Assembly: GCF_024198175.1 (NCBI RefSeq)
Contig: NZ_JAJVKV010000007.1
Coordinates: 124,001-188,000 of the forward strand
Direction: 5' to 3'
From: Pyxidicoccus xibeiensis
GTDB taxonomy: Bacteria; Myxococcota; Myxococcia; Myxococcales; Myxococcaceae
Length of the DNA stretch: 64,000 bases
The notes below the pieces were generated by a model that had not been told where the DNA came from, did not search any database, and was given only the letters and a program-made list of their open reading frames with translations. Both the position numbers and the translations under genes were made by a program. Below are positions 51,267-58,301 of this stretch, in pieces; the stretch's first letter is position 1; each line of letters begins with the position of its first letter.

Positions 51267-51299
51267 TTGACAACGCGCCACTTCAATCACATGATTGAA
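51267..51299 (+). promoter_or_regulatory. Promoter of the alpha/beta hydrolase overlapped by an inverted repeat
   Basis: TTGACA (51267-51272), a 17-base spacer and CATGAT (51290-51295). TTCAATC and GATTGAA (51282-51299) are perfect 7-bp arms around ACAT and cover the -10 box, so a bound repressor would block the promoter. The divergent oxidase gene may share the site. Confidence 0.5.
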
Positions 51300-51349
51300 T
51301 CAGTTAATTAAACCACTCGATTGCCGCACCCCGCGGAAGGTCACTCGTC

Positions 51350-52705
51350 ATGGACTCCCTGCTGAATCGCCGCTCCCTCCTTCGCGGCAGTCTGGGCCTT
51401 GCTGGAGGCCTCGCGCTGCTGCGCGCCACCCCCGCCGAGGCCCTTGCGCGCCCCACGGCCGCCTCGGCCGCCTCGGCCGCCACCGCATCCCGCGCGGAGC
51501 CGCGGCCCTGGTGGGAGCTGGGGCTGCTGGCCGACCCGGTCATGGAGAACCAGTTGCTGCACTTCCTGGCCGCGACCTACAGCGCCCAGGCGGACATCGG
51601 CGAGGTGCTCGACACCGCGCACCGCATCGACGTGGGTGACGACTGGAGCTGGCCCACCGAGTGGGTCAGCACCGCCGACCGCATCCGCGCGATGGGGGAT
51701 GCGAGCCTCGCCAGGAGGCACCGGCACAGCGCGGGCCATGCCTACCTGCGGGCCGCCAACTACTACCGCGCCGCCTTGATTCATCACCCCGAGCCCGGCC
51801 ACCCGAGCGTGCTTGAGACCGGACGCAAGGCGGTCGACGCGTACGACAAGGCGCTCGCCCTGCTCAGGATTCCCGCCGTCGCCGTGCGGATTCCCTACGA
51901 GCACACGACGCTGCCCGGCTACTTCTTCCGCTCGCCGCACGCGCGCGGCAAGGCCCCGGTGCTCATCTTCCAGCAGGGCCGCGACGCCTGGCCGGAGGAA
52001 TCCAAGTATGTGATTGATGCCGCCCTGGAGCGGGGCTACCACTGCCTCATCGTCCATGCCCCCGGCCAGGGCATGGCCATCCGCGAGCAGCACCTCCCCT
52101 TCCGTCCCGACTGGGAGAAGGTCATCACGCCGGTCATCGACTTCGCCGTCCGCATCGCCGGGGTGGACCCCCGCAGAATCGCCCTGCTGGGCTGGAGCAT
52201 GGGCGGCGCGCTCGTGCCGCGTGCCGCGGCCTTCGAGCGGCGCATCAAGCTGTTGATTCCCAACCCCGGGGTCCTGAGCTGGGGACAGTCCATGTTCGAC
52301 CAGTTCAACGCCATGTTCCCCGAGGTCATGGCGCTGCTCGACACGAACCCACAGGCCTTCGATGCAGCCATGGCCCAGCTCATGGACGCGGTGTTCCTGT
52401 ACCGCTGGTACATGCGGGACTCCATGTCCAAGCACGGCGCCCGCTCGCCCTCGGACCTGATGTTCAAGCTCCGCGAGTTCACCAACGTGCCGGTCGTCGA
52501 CCGCATCCGCTGCCGCACCCTCGTCATGGACGGCACCGCCGAGGCCTACTCCGGAGGCCAGGCGAAGCAGCTCTACGACGCCCTCTCCTGCCCCAAGGAC
52601 TACCTGCTCTTCACGGCGGAGGACACCGGCCTCCTGCACTGCCAGGAGGCCGCCCAGGCCGTCGCCAACCACCGCATGTTCGACTGGTTCGACGAGTACA
52701 TCTGA
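51350..52705 (+). CDS. Exported alpha/beta hydrolase
   Basis: 451 residues. The N-terminus RRSLLRGSLGLAGGLALL is a Tat-like signal. The hydrolase fold follows after about 170 residues of helical cap. The nucleophile is Ser in GWSMGGAL; the acid is probably in LVMDGTAEAY and the His in DTGLLHCQE. It resembles FrsA/2,6-dihydroxypseudooxynicotine hydrolase-type enzymes with an N-terminal helical domain. The substrate is unknown. It is divergent from the exported oxidase, so the two may act on one compound. Confidence 0.83.
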   Translation: MDSLLNRRSLLRGSLGLAGGLALLRATPAEALARPTAASAASAATASRAEPRPWWELGLLADPVMENQLLHFLAATYSAQADIGEVLDTAHRIDVGDDWSWPTEWVSTADRIRAMGDASLARRHRHSAGHAYLRAANYYRAALIHHPEPGHPSVLETGRKAVDAYDKALALLRIPAVAVRIPYEHTTLPGYFFRSPHARGKAPVLIFQQGRDAWPEESKYVIDAALERGYHCLIVHAPGQGMAIREQHLPFRPDWEKVITPVIDFAVRIAGVDPRRIALLGWSMGGALVPRAAAFERRIKLLIPNPGVLSWGQSMFDQFNAMFPEVMALLDTNPQAFDAAMAQLMDAVFLYRWYMRDSMSKHGARSPSDLMFKLREFTNVPVVDRIRCRTLVMDGTAEAYSGGQAKQLYDALSCPKDYLLFTAEDTGLLHCQEAAQAVANHRMFDWFDEYI

Positions 52706-52716
52706 GCTCGGACGCC

Positions 52717-54132
52717 CTACTGCGGCGTGGAGCGGAAGACCCTCCCCGTCAGCATCGCCGCCACCATCACCCCGGCAAAGGCGACCAGGGCGGCGGCCAC
52801 GGTGGCGAACAGCGCGGGCAGTCCCGCGCCCAGCCGGGCGACGACGAGCCACCCCACGCCCGCCGCGATGACCATGCGCGCGGTGCCAGCGAGGAACGGC
52901 CAGAGCACCCGGCCCGCCCCCTGTGCGGCGAAGCCCTGCACGAAGCCCAGGCCCAGCAGCGCGTAGAACGGCGCGACGATGCGCAGGTAGGCCACGCCAG
53001 GCGCCAGCACCGCGGGGTCCGTGCTGAAGAGGCGCAGCCAGACCTCCGGCACCACGGCGACGGCGAGCCCGATGGCGCCCGCCCCTCCGAAGCCGAGCCA
53101 GCCCCCGAGCCACGCAATCCGCCGCGCGCGCTCGTGCTGGCCGGCCCCCACGTTGGTGCCCACCAGCGTGAGCACGGAGGTGCCCATGCCGAACAGGAGC
53201 GGGATGAGCAGGTAGTCCAGCCGCGAGGCCATGCCGTAGCCGGCCAGGGCCTCGACACCGAAGAGGCCCACCACGCCGGTGATGACAATCACCGTCAGGT
53301 TGGGCTGCACCGCGCTCAGCGCCGCCGGCAGCCCCACGCGCAGGATGTCGCGCAGCAGCCGGGGCTCCAGCGGCCCTGGAGCCAGGCGGACCTGGGAGCG
53401 CCCCGACGCCAGGTGCCGCAACAGCCAGAGCGCCGCCCCGACGTAGTACAGCAACATCGCCAGCCCCGCGCCCGCGATGCCCAGCGCGGGCACCGGGCCG
53501 AAGCCGAAGATGAGCGCGGGTGAGACGACAATCATCAGCGCCGCGCCCGTCAGCGTCACCAGCGCCGGCACCCGGACGTTCCCCGCGCCCCGCAGCGCCG
53601 CCGCGAGCAGGTTGACGACCCAGAACGGTATCGAGCCGGCGAACACGTAGTTCGAGTACTCGAGCGCGGCGGCCAGCGCGCCCGCCTCGCCGCCCAGGGC
53701 CCCGTACAGCATCGGCCCCAGCAGCCAGGCGAGGACGGTGAAGGCCAGCCCCAGCACGAGCCCCAGCACCACGGCGTGCCAGACCAGCGCGTCCGCGTCG
53801 GCCAGCCTCCGGGCACCGACGGCCCGGGCCACCGCGGACGCAACCCCACTGCCAATGCCCCCGTTGGACATCATCGTCATCAACATCTGGATGGGGAACA
53901 CCAGCGACACGCCGGCCAGCGCGTCGGTGCCGAGAAAGCTCACGTACCAGGTCTCGGCCACGCCCACCAACGCCTGGGCAATCAGCACCAGGGTGGTGGG
54001 CACCGCCATCCTCAGCAGCGTCCCGAGGATGGGCCCGTGCAGGAGGGACTCCTGGAGGGTGGAGCCCCTGGGAGCCACCGCGACTCCGGGCCCCGGCTCC
54101 ACCACCACGCCACTGTCGATGGCTCCGCTCAT
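52717..54132 (-). CDS. MATE-family efflux transporter
   Basis: 471 residues with about twelve helices in two homologous halves (PTTLVLIAQALVGVAETWYVSFLGTDALAG and LPAALSAVQPNLTVIVITGVVGLFGVEALAGYG). This is the multidrug and toxic compound extrusion family, which exports drugs or metabolites in exchange for Na+ or H+. It starts 11 bases after the SDR stop codon and is the third gene of a TetR-SDR-MATE unit. Confidence 0.92.
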   Translation of the reverse strand: MSGAIDSGVVVEPGPGVAVAPRGSTLQESLLHGPILGTLLRMAVPTTLVLIAQALVGVAETWYVSFLGTDALAGVSLVFPIQMLMTMMSNGGIGSGVASAVARAVGARRLADADALVWHAVVLGLVLGLAFTVLAWLLGPMLYGALGGEAGALAAALEYSNYVFAGSIPFWVVNLLAAALRGAGNVRVPALVTLTGAALMIVVSPALIFGFGPVPALGIAGAGLAMLLYYVGAALWLLRHLASGRSQVRLAPGPLEPRLLRDILRVGLPAALSAVQPNLTVIVITGVVGLFGVEALAGYGMASRLDYLLIPLLFGMGTSVLTLVGTNVGAGQHERARRIAWLGGWLGFGGAGAIGLAVAVVPEVWLRLFSTDPAVLAPGVAYLRIVAPFYALLGLGFVQGFAAQGAGRVLWPFLAGTARMVIAAGVGWLVVARLGAGLPALFATVAAALVAFAGVMVAAMLTGRVFRSTPQ

Positions 54133-54143
54133 GGCTCAGGGCC

Positions 54144-54845
54144 TCAAGCCGCGGGGTTGCCGAGATAGACGCCGGAGGACAGCCCCTGCTTGACGTGGCG
54201 GCTCACCTGGTCGGCGAGCACCTCCTCGCCATCCGCCTCCAGCGTGTCGAGCGTGGCGCGCACCACGTCGGCGGGGTCCGACTTCGGCGCGGTGACGTTC
54301 TGGGCCATGTCGGTGTCGATGTAGCCCACGTGCAGGCTCACCACCTGCGTCTTCTGGCCGCGCAGCTCGTGGCGCAGGCCATTGGTCATCGCCCAGGCGG
54401 CGGCCTTCGAGGCGCTGTAGGTCGTCGAGCCCGGGAAGGAGAGCCAGCTGAGGACCGACAGCACGTTGACGATGGCCCCGCCGCCATGGCTCGCCAGGAT
54501 GGGCGCGAAGGCCTGGCTCGTCGCGAGCGGCCCCAGGTAGTTGGTCTCCAGCTCGGAGCGGGCGCCGGCCAGGGCGTCCTCTCCCAGCAGCCCCGAGGGC
54601 TTCAGGATGCCCGCGTTGTTGATGAGCAGCGTCACGTCCCGGGCCTCCCGCGCGAGGGCCGCGAGCTGCTCGGGCTTCGTGACGTCCAGCCGCACCGGCA
54701 CGACGCCGGGAATCGAGATGGATGAGGGCTCGCGCGCCGCGGCGTAGACCTTGCGCGCGCCGCGCTCGAGCAGGGCCCTGGCGAAGGCGAGCCCGAGGCC
54801 ACGGTTGGCGCCAGTCACCAGCGCGACGGCATTCTGGATCTTCAT
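54144..54845 (-). CDS. Short-chain dehydrogenase/reductase
   Basis: 233 residues. ALVTGANRGLGLAFA is the NADP-binding motif, NNAG is present, and SWLSFPGSTTYSASKAA holds the Ser, Tyr and Lys of the active site. It is a classical SDR oxidoreductase with unknown substrate. The TetR gene lies 110 bases upstream on the same strand, with an operator-like palindrome in the gap, and a MATE transporter follows, so it is probably induced by a toxic compound. Confidence 0.92.
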   Translation of the reverse strand: MKIQNAVALVTGANRGLGLAFARALLERGARKVYAAAREPSSISIPGVVPVRLDVTKPEQLAALAREARDVTLLINNAGILKPSGLLGEDALAGARSELETNYLGPLATSQAFAPILASHGGGAIVNVLSVLSWLSFPGSTTYSASKAAAWAMTNGLRHELRGQKTQVVSLHVGYIDTDMAQNVTAPKSDPADVVRATLDTLEADGEEVLADQVSRHVKQGLSSGVYLGNPAA

Positions 54846-54891
54846 GATTCAGCTCCTGGGTCTTCGTGAAGCGTGGGAACGTCTCTACGGA

Positions 54892-54909
54892 ATATGATGT
54901 CCGTCATAT
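54892..54909. promoter_or_regulatory. TetR operator 1 (before the SDR gene)
   Basis: ATATGATGTCCGTCATAT differs at only three of eighteen positions from the site at 55550-55567. The outer arms ATATGA/TCATAT are perfectly symmetric. It lies 46 bases before the SDR start codon. Confidence 0.75.
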
Positions 54910-54955
54910 TTTTGGACGCGCGAGCGGGCTCGGCGTTGCTCGGGGTTTTCGACGG

Positions 54956-55528
54956 TCAGCCGGAGCGGGTGCGCACGAAGCGCTTCGCGGCCTTCCGGAT
55001 GGACTGCGCGAGCGCGGGGTCATCGACGACGCGCGAAATCAGCAGGGCACCCACCATGGCGCTCAGCATGCCCATGGCCTCCTCGCGGCGGCGGGTGTCG
55101 TCCTTGGGGAGCTGGCCCTCGAGCAGCTCGAGGAACCGCTGGACCTGCTGCGTGGCGAGGCCGCGCACCTCGGGGGACTGGCGCGGCGTCTCGGAGCCGA
55201 GCGCGGCGAGCAGGCAGCCCTGCTCGGGCGAGGCGGCATGCGCGTCCGACAGGTACGCGTCGACCAGCGCCTTGAGCCCCTGACCGCTCGGGCTCCGGGA
55301 GGCCGCCTCCTCGAGCGACTTCATCGAATCCGACGCCGCGCTGTCGAGCGCCTCGACCACCAGCGCCTCGCGCGACGGGAAGTGGGCGTAGAAGCCTCCG
55401 TGCGTCAGGCCCGCGTCCTTCATGATGTCCGCCACGCTCACGCCCTCGTAGCCGTCCCGTCGAATCGCCCGCGCGGCACTCCGCACGATTCGCTCATGGG
55501 TGCGCTCCTTCTTGGATGGGCCCGGCAT
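54956..55528 (-). CDS. TetR-family transcriptional repressor
   Basis: 190 residues. The helix-turn-helix part is IVRSAARAIRRDGYEGVSVADIMKDAGLTHGGFYAHFPSREAL in outline, with the conserved GGFYAHF turn. This is the TetR/AcrR group that often controls SDR genes or efflux pumps. Two matching palindromes flank the gene, one before it and one before the SDR gene, which suggests self-repression together with repression of the SDR-MATE pair. Confidence 0.92.
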   Translation of the reverse strand: MPGPSKKERTHERIVRSAARAIRRDGYEGVSVADIMKDAGLTHGGFYAHFPSREALVVEALDSAASDSMKSLEEAASRSPSGQGLKALVDAYLSDAHAASPEQGCLLAALGSETPRQSPEVRGLATQQVQRFLELLEGQLPKDDTRRREEAMGMLSAMVGALLISRVVDDPALAQSIRKAAKRFVRTRSG

Positions 55529-55549
55529 GGTCGCTCCTTCATCCCAGAA

Positions 55550-55567
55550 ATATGATGACCATCATCT
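55550..55567. promoter_or_regulatory. TetR operator 2 (before the tetR gene)
   Basis: ATATGATGACCATCATCT has 6-bp arms ATGATG/CATCAT and matches operator 1 at 15 of 18 positions. It lies 22 bases before the TetR start codon, a position for autoregulation. Confidence 0.75.
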
Positions 55568-55689
55568 AAAGAGGCCGCCCTCCAGTGTCAAGCAGGCCAG
55601 GGCCGCGCACAGCCCTGCTTTCCACGGAAGTATCACCGCCCGTGAACACCCGGTAATGTGCCGGACCTCGACACGAACGTGAGGTCTGC

Positions 55690-56517
55690 ATGGGCCGCGG
55701 CATTCCTGGCAGTCAGTCCCTGAAGTGGGTGGCGGTGCTGGCGTGGGTGGCGGCGTGTGGTGGGGCTCCGGGCCTGGTGGAGAGCACCGAGCTGACCGGC
55801 GTGGACGAGGAGCTGGGCGCGAGCGCCAGCGCCCTCACCACCTGCGTCACGGCGGGCTCCGGCCTCCAGACCACCGCGAACCTCAACCTGCGCAGCGGGC
55901 CGTCGACGAGCTACGGAATCCTGCTGACCATTCCAGCCAACAGCGTCGCCACGGAGGCCGGTGGCGGGTGCCCGACGAGCGGCTGGTACAAGCTGTCCTT
56001 CAGCGGGGTCACCGGCTGGGCCTCGGGCGCGTATCTCGTCCAGGTGACGGGCTCCTCGTCGGCGCGCGATGCGGCCATCACCCGCGCCGCGAGCGGGATG
56101 GGCTTCTCCTACTGGTGGGGCCACGGCGCCTGGAAGGCCGGCGCGTCGGCGGGCACCTGCACGGGCAACTGCCCGAGCTGCTCGCATACTGGTTCGTATG
56201 GCGCGGACTGCTCCGGCTTCCTCGCGAAGGTGTGGGTGGTGCCTGGCACCAACACGGACGTGTCGGTCGACTCGCACCCCTATGGCACCGTCCACTTCAA
56301 CGTGGACAGCAGCCAGTGGACGACCATCAGCCGGGATGCGCTGCTGAAGGCGGACGCGCTCGTGTACAACCTCAACGGCGCCGGCCACACCTTCGTCTAC
56401 GAGTCGGGCGACGGCTGGGGAAGCATGTGGGCCTACGAGTGCAAGGGCTGCGCGTACGGCTGCGTGCACAACCTGCGCACCGCCTCCACCGACTTCCACG
56501 CCATCCGTCACTTCTGA
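55690..56517 (+). CDS. SH3-NlpC/P60-type lipoprotein, putative peptidoglycan hydrolase
   Basis: 275 residues. A lipoprotein signal ends in AACGG. A bacterial SH3 domain (about 52-120: LNLRSGPSTSYGILLTI, GVTGWASGAYLV) is followed by an NlpC/P60-like domain with Cys in YGADCSGFLAKVW and His in GAGHTFVYESG. The third polar residue was not identified. It probably cuts peptide stems of peptidoglycan, in growth or against prey. There are several extra cysteines (CTGNCPSC). The gene for a propeller-like protein follows 22 bases later. Confidence 0.82.
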   Translation: MGRGIPGSQSLKWVAVLAWVAACGGAPGLVESTELTGVDEELGASASALTTCVTAGSGLQTTANLNLRSGPSTSYGILLTIPANSVATEAGGGCPTSGWYKLSFSGVTGWASGAYLVQVTGSSSARDAAITRAASGMGFSYWWGHGAWKAGASAGTCTGNCPSCSHTGSYGADCSGFLAKVWVVPGTNTDVSVDSHPYGTVHFNVDSSQWTTISRDALLKADALVYNLNGAGHTFVYESGDGWGSMWAYECKGCAYGCVHNLRTASTDFHAIRHF

Positions 56518-56539
56518 GCCGTCACCTGGGAAGGACGTC

Positions 56540-57652
56540 ATGACGTCGCGCAGGCGCGGTGCCCTCGTCGCGGGACTCGTCGCGCTGGCGCTCGGCCTCG
56601 CCTGGGTGGTGACTCGCACGGAGGGCGGAGACCCCACGGGCGCGCCGCCGCCCTCCGAGGCGCTGGCCTCGGGGGCGTCAGGGACTGGGGACGGCGGTGT
56701 CGCCGCCCCGAGGCGTAGCGCCCCCTCCGCCGCAGGGGCCGGGCAGTCAGGCCTGGCGGCTCGCGGCGAGGTGCTGGTGGACGTCACCTGGGGGAGCGGA
56801 CCGTCCCAGCTCGGGCGGGAGCGGCCCCAGGAGGGCAACCCCGAGGCGCCCATGTCCCTGGCCCTCACGCCGCTGGGGGACATCGTCGTGTTGGATCAGG
56901 TCAACGGCCGACTCGTCACGTTCAGCCCGGATGGCGAGGCGCTCGGGACGATGCCGCTCACGCAGCAGACTCCGCAGGACGTCACCGTCGCGAAGGACGG
57001 CACGCTGCTGGTGCTCGACCGGCTGAGGGACAAGACGGTGGCCCTCCTCGACCCCGAGACGGGCGCGCTCCGGGGGGAGCTGCCCCTGGAGGGCGCGGGC
57101 ATCCCCGAGACGGGCGGCATCACCGGCACCTTCGTGGACGGGGACTCCGTGTACGTCGAGCGGGAGCATGGCGCGCTGGTCCGCATCGGCGACCTCTCCG
57201 GCAGGGCGGACCCCGCGCGGCCGGAGCTTCCCGGGCGGCCGGGCCGCGACGGCCGCTCCTATCTCCTCGCCCGCATCATCGAGGCTCCGGCGGGACGCCT
57301 CTTCGTCAATGCCATCGACCGGCAGACGGGTGTGCGGCGCTACACGCGCGAGTACCGGCTGGGCTTCCCCCTGCTGTACATCCTGCTGCTCGACACCGAC
57401 CGCGCCGGCGTCATCTACCTGGGCGTCGCGGGGACGCTCCCGAAGAGCCCCGGCGCCGCGCCCTCCGAGCATGGCGTCATGCTGCTCTGCCTGGATGCGC
57501 TGGAGGGCAAGGTGCTGGGCCAGACGCAGCTGCCCCTCAGCACGATGCCCGAGGAGACCTTCCGGGACTTCGCCGTCCTCGACGAGGGCGGCGTCATCTA
57601 CCAATACCGCACCGAGGCCGGCGTCTCCCTGCGACGCGCGGACTGCCGGTAG
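56540..57652 (+). CDS. Membrane-anchored propeller-like protein
   Basis: 370 residues. An N-terminal helix (GALVAGLVALALGLAWVV) anchors the protein; a low-complexity Ala/Gly/Pro linker follows. Residues about 95-370 form repeated beta blades (GDIVVLDQVNGRLVTFSPDGE, GTLLVLDRLRDKTVALLDPETG) like NHL propellers. GGAAGGA lies before the ATG. No catalytic residues are apparent; it may bind a partner such as the hydrolase encoded just upstream in the likely operon. Confidence 0.75.
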   Translation: MTSRRRGALVAGLVALALGLAWVVTRTEGGDPTGAPPPSEALASGASGTGDGGVAAPRRSAPSAAGAGQSGLAARGEVLVDVTWGSGPSQLGRERPQEGNPEAPMSLALTPLGDIVVLDQVNGRLVTFSPDGEALGTMPLTQQTPQDVTVAKDGTLLVLDRLRDKTVALLDPETGALRGELPLEGAGIPETGGITGTFVDGDSVYVEREHGALVRIGDLSGRADPARPELPGRPGRDGRSYLLARIIEAPAGRLFVNAIDRQTGVRRYTREYRLGFPLLYILLLDTDRAGVIYLGVAGTLPKSPGAAPSEHGVMLLCLDALEGKVLGQTQLPLSTMPEETFRDFAVLDEGGVIYQYRTEAGVSLRRADCR

Positions 57653-57670
57653 CCCGGGGCGGTGCCGTCC

Positions 57671-58063
57671 CTAGGCGGCTTCCGCGCCGACCCGGCGGAC
57701 GTTGACGACGGGTGCCACACCCGGCATGGGCGTCTGGAGCCAGGTCCACGACTCGCCGTTCCACAGCTGCTCCTGCCAGCCCAGGCGCGCCGCGGCTTCA
57801 CGCGCCCGGCTCCCCTTGGCGATGAGCGCCCAGCCGACGCGCGACTGCTTGCACTCCCCGCTCTTGAACTTCAGCAGCCGCTGCTGGCCACGCGCCTCTT
57901 CGAGGTCCGCATCCCAGAGCGCCTGATGGCGGAGCCCCTCTCCCTGGTAGTTCACGAGGTTCCGGTCACACCACGCGAACACATCCCTCGCCTTGACCAA
58001 CGGCGAGCCCTTCGAGAGTTCCGTGACAGCTTCCACCAGGAGGGAGGCGGTGAGAACGCGCAT
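57671..58063 (-). CDS. Hypothetical protein (130 aa)
   Basis: No family recognised. The frame has strong GC3 bias and a folded composition with five Trp residues (DVFAWCDRN, WTWLQTPMPG). There is no signal peptide or membrane helix. It converges with the propeller-like gene, with 18 bases between the stops. Confidence 0.6.
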   Translation of the reverse strand: MRVLTASLLVEAVTELSKGSPLVKARDVFAWCDRNLVNYQGEGLRHQALWDADLEEARGQQRLLKFKSGECKQSRVGWALIAKGSRAREAAARLGWQEQLWNGESWTWLQTPMPGVAPVVNVRRVGAEAA

Positions 58064-58301
58064 GGGGCGGTGACCTCAGGGGGCGGGCAACGACACCACC
58101 CAACCTACTGAGTCGACGAGCTCGAACGGCCATGGGATCTCCGTGACTTTGTCATGGTTCTGTCATGGAAACCCGACACGCTCGGCAACCCGCACGACGA
58201 GAGCACCGGTGCCGCACCACGTCAGAAGCTGCGCGAGGCTCGACGCGATGCGTGTTCGCATCGGCCTCGCGCGTCAAAGGCGGCCACCTGTGGCTGCGTC
58301 C

